Assembly (NCBI GenBank): GCA_013420905.1
Contig: JAAXNY010000001.1
Coordinates: forward strand, 434,001 to 498,000
Length of the DNA: 64,000 nucleotides
Origin: Collybia mongolica
Lineage: Eukaryota > Basidiomycota > Agaricomycetes > Agaricales > Clitocybaceae
Reading direction: 5' to 3'
Both the position numbers and the translations under genes were made by a program. The notes beneath the pieces are model-generated. The model made no database searches. It was not told where the DNA came from and saw nothing but the letters and a program-made list of their open reading frames with translations. Below are positions 1 through 12,100 of the stretch, one piece after another (the first letter of the stretch is position 1; each line of letters begins with the position of its first letter).

Positions 1-2405
1 CTTGGGGACTTTGAATCCGCTGTGACTTTGTGTCTCTCCTCTGAGCGCTATGCTGATGCTATCCTGCTTGCTGTCCGTGGCGGATCCGATCTTCTGCAAT
101 GCACACAGAAAGCTTACTTCGAGCGTCGCACGACAGAGCTGCCCTACTTACGCCTCTTCCAATCCATTGTCACCAACGATCTCTCCGATATTGTGCAGAA
201 TGCGGATCTCCAGGAATGGCGTGAGATATTTGTGGTACTTTGCACATTCGCCAGTCAGGATGAATTTGCGGGTCTTGCAGAGGGGCTCGGAAGACGGCTG
301 GAGTTCCAATACACGATTTCTGAATCATCCGAGAATTCAGATACCAAGAGTGGGGCAGCGGAGTATCGGAAAAATGCCACCTTGACTTACCTTGCTGCGG
401 CTCGCTTGGAACGATTGATCAACATCTGGATTGATGAATTGGCAGAAGAAGAACAGGCTCTGGTTTCAAAAGATAAACCATCGGGTGGTTCGTATTACTC
501 CGCCCACGCCCACGCCTTACAGTCTTTCGTCGAGAAGGTCACTGTGTTTAGGTCCGCGACGAAGTATGAGGATACTGATCTTACTCGGGCTCCGACGTCC
601 GATGGTCCAGTGGAAACTTTCAAGCTTGCAAGTCTGTACGACCACTACTTGGAATACGCCGAGCTTCTCACGACACAAGGCCTCGTCAAAGAAGCAATCG
701 CCTTCTTGAAATTGACACCAGGGGAATACAAGGGTTCAAACGGCTTCGACTTCGGTGCGGAACGTGATCGTCTCATGGCGGCCACAAGCGCAACTCCCAT
801 TGCCCCGGCACCTGCTACACGGTCCGTGGCACCTGCCGCCGCCCCTGCTGCCCAATATGTCGGTTATCCGAACTATCCTACCGCCACACAGCCTGTCTTG
901 CCAGCCCAACCTTCTCATGTAACTCAAGCTCAGCCTCATTACCAACCTTACAATCCCACGGGCTCATCAGGACCCTCTTATGCCCCCAACCCGCCCGTGC
1001 AATCATCCCAGTACCCTTCTGTGTCCTCATATACAAATCCACCTTACAATCCACAGAACTCTCTCACCCAGCCTCCTCATCTCAGGCCCCAAAACCCTCC
1101 CCAACCCACGACCATGGTGCCGCCGCCGCCTCAGCGCAACCCTACGCCTGGTGGAAACATACCGCCTCCGCCACCGCTCAAGAGGTCAGAGAATGGCCAT
1201 TATAATGACCCCCCAATCATGAGAGCAGCATCTCGTGGTCCCCAGCCCTTGAACTTGAACAAGCCTGCCGCTATCACTAGTCCCTTCCCCAACCAAGTCG
1301 CGTCTCCCGGTATCTCTCCAGGAGCACCGTACAACCAAAGCCAGGGACAAGTAGCGAACCCTCCTCCGCCCCCAAGGCCAGGGAGTGTCCAAGCCCAGCA
1401 TCAAGTCGGTCCTCCTCCCCAAGGCCCACGAATGGGAGGCCCACCTCCCCCTGGCCGACCAGCTTCTCGCACAGGCGCAATGCTGCCTCCTGCGCGTATG
1501 ATGTCACCCCCGCAGGTCCCGCCACCTCAAGGACAACCCGCACCTGGGCAGTACGCCGCACCGCATTCCCGGGGACCCATCCCTGGGCAAACACCACCTC
1601 CCCCCGGCCCATATGCCCGTCCTCCTGGACAACAAATGGGGCAACCACCCGCTCCTAATTATGGTGCGCCACCACAAGGTCAGCCGGGGCCTTATGCACA
1701 CGGACAATTGCCTCCCCAGCATGTGCCTCAGCAACAGCAGCCAGGGCCATACGGCCCCCCGCCCGGTGCTCAACAACGGGGAGGACCTCCCCAACCTTCG
1801 GGTGTTCCACAAATGGGAGGTCCTCCCGGTGGCCCTCCGGGGGGTCCCGCTGGTGGTCCTCCCCGAACAAGTTCCAGGGTCGCCGCTCGTCAAACCGGCC
1901 CACCTCCCCCAAAATATCGTGCGTTATATAATGATCCATACATTCTTACTCGACTAACGATATTTCAGCTGCTGGTGACCGAAGTCATATCCCAGAAGCC
2001 TCTCTACCAGCCTTTAACGTCCTCTCTCAGCACTTGGACCGGATGAGACAGACAACTCCAGTAGGTGAACACCAGGCCAATTTCCGACAATGCTAAACAT
2101 TCATATTCTCAGCCACAACAAAAACGTCTTGTTGACGATTTGGAACGCCGATTAAACCCACTATTCGACGCTCTGAACTGCGAAACTTTGTCGAAGCCCG
2201 TTGTTGATCAGCTCCTGGTTCTAACAAGAGGTAATTTTTCACCGTCTCGTTACACACAACTTTGCTGATGAGGCGCTCAGCCATGGAAGCTCATGACCGC
2301 CCAGCAGCGCTGGCCATCCATGTTGATCTTTTGACTCGTGGATCACAGACTGATGATATTGGATTGTGGATGTCTGGGGTCAAGCAACTGATCATGCGGT
2401 TGTAA
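1..2405 (+). CDS. SEC31: SEC31, COPII outer-coat subunit (C-terminal part, 5' end outside window)
   Basis: The frame is open from base 1, so the N-terminal WD40 part lies upstream. The visible part starts inside the alpha-helical region (LCLSSERYADAILLAVRGG) typical of Sec31, which with Sec13 forms the outer cage of COPII vesicles budding from the ER. It is followed by about 370 residues very rich in Pro, Gln and Gly, the family's disordered Sec23/Sar1-contacting segment. A helical C-terminal tail comes next. Three introns can be placed near the 3' end: 1919-1968, 2061-2112 and 2231-2280, each with GT, AG and, in the first two, a clear branch-like motif. The last exon reads AMEAHDRPAALAIHVDLLTR and stops at 2403-2405. 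Joining these exons restores the conserved Sec31 C-terminal domain (RLVDDLERRLNPLFDALNC). An unspliced reading would stop early at 2046, so the spliced model is preferred. Confidence 0.93.
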
Positions 2406-3709
2406 AACGATTAGTAACTTGTTTTTTTGTGCCAAATAAGATAGATTTTTGTTTTGAGGCTGTGAATTCCTGCGCTTTGGGTGTACTACTACCGATGAAG
2501 ATGTCAAAACAGCATCGAAGCGAGTTGCAAGTTGAACATAGTTGCTAGATGCACGAAGTCACGGCGCACACGAAACACACAGCGTCTCAGCTTCAAACGA
2601 TGTCGAGCCAAAGTATGGCTTAGGGGTGCGTAGGGGTGCGCAGGCCGTGATTGGATTAATTTCTGTAGTTATCTTACATACTATCACTGATCGAGTTTTG
2701 CAAACTCACCTAGTTTTGCAAATCAGCCTTGATATACACAGCAACTTACATCGAAGACTGATTGCTCATAGATCGGGTCTATTTATGTCTCTTGTATTAT
2801 AGTCCATATTTTTTTCGTTCATATCCCGCTCGTAAAACCATCAATGTTCAGATATATACCAAAATGTTGCGTTTTTTTTGCCTTTGTAATCCTCCGGAGG
2901 CTGTGAAAATATATTGATGTCTAACACGTCTTGAAACATTTAAAGCTAATATAAATTTCTCCGGGACTGTCTTGATTGATATGGTTGAACATGAGCACAT
3001 TGAAATTTGGGTGTGACAAATGGACATGGTTTCCTGGCCGAAATTTAACTCCGCCCATCAACGCCCTTCCTGTCAAGCGATTTGACGTGTTGCCATCAAA
3101 AAGTGAGCGGTTGCCGCAACTGAGATTGAAGTCTTAGTGTGACCCGAGCGTTAAGATTTTTGCAAAACCCAGTGAAAATGGAATTGCACACTGGCATCCA
3201 CCTTCCCCTTACTTTAAAACACAGAAATTGTAGGTTACTAAAGTTGTGATATTGGGCTTGTGTTTGGTGCAAGAATTGAAGATTCTCTCAGGCGCATGTC
3301 AAATAATTCACTAATCTTGTAAAAATTTAGAAAGCTCGATCAGTGATAGTACCCCTCCCATACTCTCATTGATGATGGATATCTCTTTTTTCCTGAACGG
3401 CAGAACCCTTGAGGCCAACAACGGCCACGTGATAATCGTCGACGCGTTGTGGCAGATCTTGGCTTGTTCGCAGTGCTCGAACTCGAAATTCTTCCCAAAA
3501 CAGCGAATCCGTGGTTTCAGCACTTCGTAGTTCGCCGTTACCAAGACATTCATCGACAAGTAAAGGTGAGGAGCTTTTTGTTCTGCTTCCATCATGAACA
3601 CCTCAAGATATAGGCCTCCTCAGGTCACTACCACAAAAGCTCCTGACACCGCCACCGAAAATCGTACAACCTTACAGGCTCCAGGACGAACACTGCCCAA
3701 GTTGAGAAG
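2406..3709. other. intergenic region between SEC31 and FunK1 copy A
   Basis: I see no convincing gene. A short direct repeat (taggggtgcg, twice) lies at about 2620-2641. The part nearest the kinase (about 3415-3600) resembles the 5' flank of the second kinase copy and is listed separately. Confidence 0.6.
3415..3530. promoter_or_regulatory. 5'-flank block shared with FunK1 copy B
   Basis: Read on the minus strand, this block contains GGGAAGAATTTCGAGTT, then CGAACAAG, then ACAACGCGTC, then TCACGTGG. The same ordered series, with small gaps, lies upstream of the decayed second kinase at about 25825-25915. The shared palindrome CACGTG is a class-B bHLH target in general knowledge. It may be a retained promoter element or simply part of the old duplication; the sequence does not decide. 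Confidence 0.45.
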
Positions 3710-6654
3710 ATGGTCAGCGACGGTATCTCAGGTGGAAACTGTCATGTCGCAGAGACCGAGGATTTCCTATCCAAGATCTTCCCTGTCGACTCCACCATCG
3801 TTGATGAGGTCTATAAGACCCTGGTTGCCAATAAATCGTACGATATAGTGAATAGATCATGGAAGGACCTACCGATCAATGCAAAGAAAGAATCCACCTA
3901 CTACACCCCTTTCGTGAACACAGCGGAATCCATCAGACTTGCGCATACATCCCGCAAAAGCACAAAACTTAGCTGCGAGTGGTTGGACAGGCACAGCAAT
4001 TCACCGAAATCTCGCGATCAAGACGCTTCACTCATACGACCTGACATTTTGTGCATTCTCGGGATGGGAAAACGGGAACAGCCAGAATGGGAGATGCTCA
4101 CAAATGATAAGTATATGGTACGCATACTCTCCCATTCCCCAAGTTAATCTAATACCAACGGTTATGGCAGAAAAAGAGATTAAAAGCAGCTGCAGCATGG
4201 TGGCTCCGGGTCAACGTTCCAGTTGAAATCAAACCGGTAGAGAGTGACGATATGTTGAAATACATCAAACAACTGCTTGGGTATATGCGTCAAGTTCTTA
4301 GGGAACAAGTCGATCGGCGTTTTGTCCCTGGATTTCTGCTCTCTCGTACAGGACTCCGCATATGGCTCTGCGACAGATCTGGGGTTCTTGGAACACGAAC
4401 AGCGATTAACATACATGAGGTATGTCAGTCTCTGCGTGAAGCGTTACAAAGGTCTAATCTCGTTGAGGACCCGAAAAACTTCATCCGCATCATCCTAGCA
4501 TGTTCATCGTTGCCGCCCGAGCGCTTGGGTTGGGACACAACTATGAGGCTCTGTCGCCAGCCAATTAATCCGCAGGCTCTTGAACTGGTACATTCGTATG
4601 ATCCTTCCGTCACACTACGCGATCACCGTAATTCCCTGTATAATACACACTGGGTCATTGACATGCCTTCGAATGATGATGAACATAAGCGCGAGGAATT
4701 CATCACCATCCGGGCACTTAGTGTTGTGGAGGCTCAATGCATGTCTGGCCGTGCAACAACAGTCTGGGCCGTGATCAAAGTCGAAGACCTGCGAACCAAG
4801 GCATCACCTCACAAGGTATGTACTTGTACAACATCAGGAACGCAGAGGGTAATGATGTGCCCAGATTTACGTGTTTGAACAATGCTGGCGACCCACAGCG
4901 GGGAGGAATGAGGGGGACTTTTATCTGTCCACGGCCAAAACCGAAAACAGCCACCTTGGACGGATCTACTCGTATGAGGACGTCTTGCAGGACGGGAATC
5001 CTGTAGACACCCAGGCGTTCGTTCGTCAAGGCCTAGCCCATCTCACACTCGGGATTCAAGGTGTCAACACCAATGGCAAAAGAGAGAGTCAGGCTCTTGC
5101 GGATGCTGAAGACAAGGAACGATATTTGGATATATTTTTGATGAGTGACAAAGCTCGCGTCAAAACGAGCACATGGGAATTGCAGCCCATTTGGCGTACT
5201 TTCGCTCGAATGTTATTGGAAGATTATGGCTGGCCGCTGAAAAACTTTAGGGATCTCCTTGAGTTGACAACTGCGTCCAGGCATATCATAACTGGTGTGT
5301 ATACTCTGTGCTTCTGTGTCCATCTCCTACTGACGGAACCATAGGACATAAATGGCTTTATTTCCAGGGTGTACTTCATCGAGATATTAGTATCGGAAAT
5401 GCGCTTATTTGCCCCAAGGTCGTTGATGGTGTAATGTCAACTGAAGGCCGTTTGATAGATCTGGATTGTGCAAAGTGTACAGACAACTTCATCGGGAGTT
5501 TACTTTATCGGGCCAAACATGAACCCCCGATCCCGCCTAACCCAGTCAAGAAGATGAAGGCACGAAAAATGCTATTCGAGATAAGCTTTGATGCCACATT
5601 CACGGATGATGTTATAAAAGCGATCATGGAGATGCGTTCCGAGCTTCACTGGGAAAGTTTTGCCGCGACAATGTTGGACTACAAGCCTAGCTTACAGAAC
5701 TCAACTGTAAGCATCTCCCCAACCCAACCCCAATGTGCTCACAGCACTGAGTATACCAGATATCTGCGCAGGATATTGGCTTGCTGAATGAAGTAAGTCC
5801 ATAATTTCTATCATCTTTTCAAATTCCCCTCAACATGATTAGGACCAAAGTCTGCCCAATTTTACTGAGCGAGTGGCTGAGAACCGTCAGCGAATTGTTC
5901 GACATTCGTCCGAATGATAGAGTATAGTACTCATGGTCTTTAGGCAACTCTACCCTATGCAAGCCCTGAAATATTAACAGGAAGAGTCATGTTTGCCGGT
6001 AGGCCTGGCAGCACTTTTGTTGTCCACAATGCTGTTCATGACATGGAAGCTTTCTTTTGGGCTTTTGTTTACCTGTGTATAACAAGAGGTGGCCCTGGTG
6101 GACGGCGTCGGGATGAACTCAAACCTGGCACCCTTTCTACCCCCGAAACCCAACAACTATTTCTCATTGCAGATTGCTTCTTCTACTCAGATGACATAAA
6201 TGACCTAGCTGCCAACAAGAGGGATCTTTTCACCAAAGATCACTTCGCGGAATACATACTCCCACATCTTCACCCATATTTCAAATCCCTGGAATCCTTG
6301 CTTTTACGGTGGTGGAAGATCCTCCGAATTGCGCATCAATACCCCATCTTTGAAACCATTCACGACTGGTTCCTTGATGCTCTCAACGATACCATTCTAT
6401 CATTGGAAAAACATCCACCCACCATACATCCGGAGTCTTACAATGTTGATGCATTCAGCCGGGAGGATCTCAGGTCCCTGCAGTACTTCCCTGTTGAGGT
6501 CAACTGCACTGAGAAGTTTAAAGACGTCATGTGGGATTTGTCACCTAGCAACGACACCGTGCCGAAAGGATCAGGCTACCTTAGCCAGCATGTAAACTCA
6601 CCACCTTCCTCGCCGACGTTGAACAAGAGTAAGAAGCGGCGGACAGGAAGGTAA
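3710..6654 (+). CDS. FunK1-type fungal protein kinase, copy A
   Basis: This is a member of the fungal-specific FunK1 / Pkinase_fungal family, whose cellular role is mostly unknown. The catalytic loop reads GVLHRDISIGNAL and is followed by DLDCAK in place of the usual DFG. The C-lobe carries the family signature VHDMEAFFW. Introns are needed after NDKYM (about 4118), after NIHE (about 4417, restoring IHE-DPKNFIRII), after KASPHK (about 4815) and before GVLHRD (about 5295-5377). Others lie near 5706-5760 and 5792-5842. One junction near 5885-5945, just before the segment YASPEILTG, I could not resolve. The ATG at 3710 is the first in this frame. Copy B suggests the protein may begin about 20 residues upstream (SYNLTGSRTNTAQVEK), where I find no in-frame ATG, so the N-terminus is uncertain. 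It ends in a basic tail, KSKKRRTGR. Confidence 0.8.
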
Positions 6655-7374
6655 CTTCGGTGATATGTGTACTCCGTAAACTATAATGTCTCCGAAAGGG
6701 TTGTGCATCAATTCGAGGGCTATGTTCTATTGTATATTCACCCCAACTCCGAAGCCCTTGAAGCCCTGGCTTGTAAGGTGGGGGGTCCTTTTTTGTTGCA
6801 GGTCGTTTTTTTTATTAGCTTTGGGGTAATCCATGACTAGTTTCTAGATGCTCTCATGGGGAAAACACCCCCAGGCTATCCTTGCGTAACGTAAGAACCT
6901 CGCGCGACCGGCATTCAGCCACACGTCGTCGCGTCGCTTCCAACAAACTGAAGGTGCAAACGAAGTAGTTATATATTAATTATCCAGTAGGCTCGACCAC
7001 ACGATGCTTCCTCAACTGCTATATCATGAGTTTCAGGATCTGGAGTTTTCGATTCTGAGCATCCTGAGCTACAGTGCATCTCGTTATTTACTGGAAGCAC
7101 GGCCAACTTCACCGACATAGCCGGGCGATCCGCGCAGTACGATTCACGCGGTACCCAAACTGATGCACGTGTCCCTTCTCCAGCTCCTAAAGCTTGTGGG
7201 GATGTGGTAACAATATCAAAATTCGGTGGGCATCCAAAGTACTGTCAGGTTTAGGGGAGCGTTACGTTATATAGGTCTGTACTCAGAGACGTGAGAACGT
7301 GGACCGTTACTTCACCAGTAATTTATCCATGGCGGAGGACTGTTTTCATGTGTTACTTGTAAGCCACGACTTTT
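6655..7374. other. intergenic region between two convergent genes
   Basis: Both neighbours (FunK1 copy A and the DNA glycosylase) end here, so it should hold two 3' UTRs. I see no coding potential. Confidence 0.55.
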
Positions 7375-8755
7375 TTAGAAAAGCGTTGCGTTTACCTCAG
7401 GGGGGCGAACGACATGCATATGATCGGTGTTCAACTCGGACTGCTTGAGCTGGCACAGTGTAGTTTTGAGATCCTTGAACAGTTCAACTTTCCTAGTTCT
7501 CTTTGGCCGAAGAAATTCGTGAGCGGTCTAAACGGGAGGGGTATCGGCGTTACCTGAGGGTGAACAACCCTTCCCGACGTGCATGGAAGTGCGTAAAATA
7601 GTGTCTCCTGATTTACAGCTGACATACCATCACCAGAACTCTGGTGTACCATCTTGTATGTCTGGAGACCTTCCCTGAATTTTTCTACTTTTGCTCTTTT
7701 GCCTTTCTAAGAACAACACTCAGAATAATCATTGGAGTGCTTGTATGAGATGTACGTACTGGGGAAGGCCGCAGTTGCGTCTGAACGACTTTTGCAATAC
7801 CCAGTCCGATGAAACAAACCATACGAGGACGGTATTTCGCAACTTTTGTCAATAGGGCGGGAACACTAGCGACCCTTTCATTCAACGATAACTCGTTTTG
7901 CTATGCAAGTTTATCGTAAGATTCAAAAATACGGCACGAATAATATTCGGCGTACTTCCGCGGTAGCTCGGTCGACAAGGTTGGTCTGAGGTGGAATACT
8001 GAATTTGAATTCTATGCTGAATAGCACGATTCTCACCAGTCCTAATGAGAACCGCGCAGGCAAGGTGTGGTCCTCCTCGGGAGGAAGGCGTTCTGACGTA
8101 AATCCTAGACTAATTGAGGGCGTGGTGTGACTTAAGCTCTTCAGAAAAAAATACCAGATTCGTGGAGGCATCCCCAGAAATGATTTGTAGGGTGTCCGAA
8201 GTGATGTCCTATTTCTGCAGATTTTTGCCCCGGACTACAAATGTAAGCATAAGTGAAATAAGAAGCGTCTATATAGGTATTAGCTTACTTTATTCCACAA
8301 AATACGACTTCGGATGCTTCACTATCACATTTAAGTGCAATGATCGAAATTTACGACATACCATCGAGGCCCTCAACCAAGATATCTTGCAAGTCCCGTA
8401 AATGAGCATAGACTTCAGGAGCAGCATATCCTCGGACTTTCTTTCGTTTCTTCGGTGTTGTATTACCACCGTTCGAGTCTATGGAAGTTGTGTCTGGGGT
8501 TGAAAGCTCTGAGCTTGACACAATGTCAAGAGGACGCTTTTTGGTGGTCTCCGCGGCACCCCGTGTTGGTGTATGGAGTCTACTGCTGCTTTGAATTGCC
8601 CCAGACTTTCGAGGAGTCCGAACGAACGCAAAAGATGCTACAGAAGAATGAAAGGAGGCTATAGTTACGTCATTTGTGGCGACCTCCTCGCCATTGTCCT
8701 CGTGTTTGATGGTTGTGTGGACAGCTTTGCAAGAGGAACTGGAGGTTGGCTTCAT
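7375..8755 (-). CDS. TDG/MUG-type mismatch-specific thymine/uracil-DNA glycosylase
   Basis: The family removes U or T mispaired with G in base-excision repair. The N-terminal ~125 residues are disordered, Ser/Thr-rich and end in a basic patch (PKKRKKVRGYAAPE), a plausible nuclear signal. The core must be assembled from small exons. EGLD joins by an intron (donor gtatgtcg, acceptor gaag) to ASEVVFCGIN. A second intron joins this to PGQKSAEIGHHFGHPTNHFW. Together these form family motif GINPG (catalytic Asn) and the HHxxxPTNHFW block. Later exons give LPPEEDHTLPARFSLGL, TNLVDRATAE, ASVPALLTKVAKYRPRMVCF and ETLFYALPCTSGRVVHPQ, the last corresponding to the second active-site loop. The final exon ends VNATLF at 7375. 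The ATG at 8753-8755 lies in the good context GCCACCATG. No in-frame lesion was found, but splice sites were judged by eye. Confidence 0.85.
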
Positions 8756-9130
8756 GGTGGCAGGCTGTTCCAACAAAAGAATAAATTGAAGCAGTTATTG
8801 AGCGTGACTCTTGAGCGCACCACAGATGGGGCTACCGTGTCACGTGCGCGCATGGAAAAGACCTCATTAAGGATAGAAGCGGGACTCATATGCCACTTGA
8901 AGTAGGAATCGAGGACTCGAGACGCGTGTAGGGTAAGTCTGAAAACTTGTCGTAAATTCCCCGCAAGTTCGAATGTAAGTATATCCGCCTCTTCGTATTT
9001 GAGTTGATCTGAACCAGTCAGTACTAGTCAGTCGCACCATGCACAAGCAAAGCCATCAGCGTGAGTAAAAAATTACAAGAAAACTACAGATACAGTGTGG
9101 TCAGAAAAAAAAATACGACTGTCACTTCTC
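8756..9130. other. short intergenic region (glycosylase promoter / BRR2 3' UTR)
   Basis: About 375 bp separate two genes transcribed in the same (minus) direction. It contains CACGTG near 8840. No other feature is apparent. Confidence 0.5.
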
Positions 9131-12100
9131 CTACTCCTCTTCGTCACTCTCCATATCTTCATCACTATCACTGTCTTCTCCCTCGGCCACTTCGATCGGG
9201 TCCATTGCGATGTCGTGGTCCGCTCCGATATAAGAGTCACATATGACATACAATTTGAGAGAGTGCGTTCCCTTGGATAATGTGAATTCGAGTTTTACGG
9301 CGAGACTCTTGTTGACTGTGACACGCTTGATGACAAGCAATTGTCGGCTTGTGGGGTCCCCAACAACGAGCCACCAGTTTGCCATCTTCTTCGGCGGGTA
9401 GAATGGTGCGATAACGTTCTGGTCGCCGCCCTCCTCATCTTCCTCATCGACGTCACGTGCAAGAGCTACCTGAAGGATGATGGGAGCCCCAGCTGTGTAT
9501 TCTCCCTTGACGAGCTCGTGTGTCACATCGAGAGTAGGGTATGAATTAACGAACATAGCCACGTCTCTCCTGGAGCAGAGGGTCAGCCACCAGGCTTGTA
9601 AGAAATCGGGTATCACATACATTTGAGTTGCGCTCATTTGCAAGAGCTCATTTCGCTTGTCGTCCTCCATCTCCATGACATCATAGACAGATTCAATACC
9701 GGCATCCTTGCAACGCTTCACGACCTACACAAGAATTAGCTTGTGACTCAAAGACAGGACGTGTATAGGAAGGAACATACATCCGCCTCGAAATGGGGAA
9801 TCTGCTTCAATGGAGAGTCGGTCTCCCACATCGCTTGGACACACATTTGTGATAAGTCCATCGCACCAAGAGCATTCAACCAAGCGTTGGAGGACATCAC
9901 GTCCACACACGCTGACAGCAAGTTCAAAATCTTCTCGAGGACAAGGGCCTGGTCGGCTGCCAAATCTGGGGGTAATTGAAGCCGTGAGAAATGAGCTTGA
10001 AGAAGGAGGAACGTCTTGAAATGAGGTGCCTCAAAGTCGACGCGATCCAGTTTGACGGGTACACGATCATAGATGCGGCGCAGCAAGGCGTCTTCATGCC
10101 TCCGAATAGGAATAGTTTCAAATTCTGCCGAGGATGACACGACTTCCAAGAGCCCCTTGAGTTTCGTGCGTTCCTTGAGAGAAAGAGTGTAAACCTCGAC
10201 AGTGACATCTGAAACAGGGTTAAGTGGGAGATTAACAAACGATCCAAGTAGAACGTACAAGATATATTGTAATATGCAGCGATCATCCCAAGATTCAATG
10301 CCGATACGTCCATTTCGTCCTCTGAAAACAATGAGAAGGGTGAACGTAATGATACCAGCAATTACTTACCAATGGCGATACACTTCGAGTTCACAAGATC
10401 ACTGAGGGTGTTTTCGACGAGCTCGGAAAGGTGGTCCGACAAATGTTGGTGGCTAACATTGTGGAGGTTATAGTAGTTCGGGTTTTGGGTCATGCGTCGA
10501 TAAAAGTATGTCCACGTTAAGATGTCCTGATCGTCAAATTAGTGGGCCGCACTGTTTATATGACTGACAGTCTCACCATCGCATCTTGCTTGTTCTCAAT
10601 TGTCTTCACGGCAATTTCTGCGAGGAAATAGTCATGAAGCAGATGCGTCGGAAGATGGGACTCGATCGGCAATCCTTCACCCAAGAACTTCTTATAAAAG
10701 TCTTTACGGGTCTGTTGGCACATCAATACACATCGGCTGCGTCCATCTTCTATTGGTCGACACGCGCGGCCCATCATCTGGAGCACGTCCATAACAGGGT
10801 AGTCGATGTACCGATGTTCTTTGCCCTCATAGGACTGAACTCCCATAATTATCACCATGTAACTTGCAACGGGAAGACTCCATGCAGTATCCTTTAGTTG
10901 AAATGTTGGTCAGATTAGACGGTAATGATTGTTGGAGCACATACCTTGGAAGCTACAAGGACTTGGATTGCTCCGGATTCGAATAACCGCTGGACAATCC
11001 GCTTATCCTGCTTATCGAGAGCTTCATGGAAATACCCAACACCATGCTTGAGGGTTTCTGCCAAGCCGGGGTCACGTATATGGTCTAGATGAGGTTGCAG
11101 ATCCTCTAGTTCAATATTCAAGAAACGGTCAGGTTTGTCATCTGCACCACAATGAGTAAGGAGGTCATCGACGGTCAGGCGACATTGTCGCCGTGATGGA
11201 ACAAAAATGATCACAGGCTTCGTCGGGGAATACTCCATGATCGCGAGGTACGCTGGTTTTGACATGGCGATCATCAGGGAGGGGAAGTGAGGAATGGTGA
11301 ACGATTGGAGGTGGATATCCATGTCGAGTGGGCGGGCACTAAGAAACGGTTAAAATGGGGAAACGACATCCAACGAACTAGCGACATACCTAGGGGAAAA
11401 GTTGAAGATGGCATGCGAAGGGGCGCCCATCCATTCACCGAGATCTCGTGCATTGGCAAGGGAAACCCCACAGGCAACGATACGCGTTTTGGTCTCTGTT
11501 TGGGCGGAAACGTACCGCGTGCGGGAAATAACGACCTCGTACGTTGGTCCAACTTCGCCGCCAACAAGTTGAACTTCATCGGCGATGAGGAGTCCGATGT
11601 TTTGAACATTTTTTCGCTGACGCCAACGACGAGAGAGGACATCCCACTGTACATAAACCGTTAGTGATGTGTATGTAAATGAGGACTTGGGTGCGAACCT
11701 GAGTTGGTGTGCAGACAATGACATCACCTTTCTCAAGGAGACGGAGGTCGGCGCTAGTTTCACCTGTGAGACTTACGATCTCTTTGCCACCTTGGAGTTT
11801 TGAGAATTTCGCTTGCCATTCCTTCACCCGTTGGTCTACCATTTCTTGGTATGGCTCGATGCATACTGCCCGAGGCTGCTCCCGTTTGCTCCAAAGGCGC
11901 AAGAGGGCAAACTCGGCACAAATCGTTTTTCCGCTACCCGTCGGAGCCCCAATAAAGACATTTTCATCTGAGGTGTATAGTGCTTGGAATACTTGCGTTT
12001 GGATCTTGTTGAAAGTCTGGATTGTTGAGGAATATATGGCCTCGAACTCTTTATTATGCAAGGCCGACAACGGTAGGGACTGCAGATCAAGGAGAGGTGT

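Noticed and set aside
3311..3601. Minus-strand open frame of 96 codons upstream of FunK1 copy A
   Set aside because: It overlaps the shared 5'-flank block. The homologous DNA near copy B has indels that break the frame, so the similarity is at DNA level.
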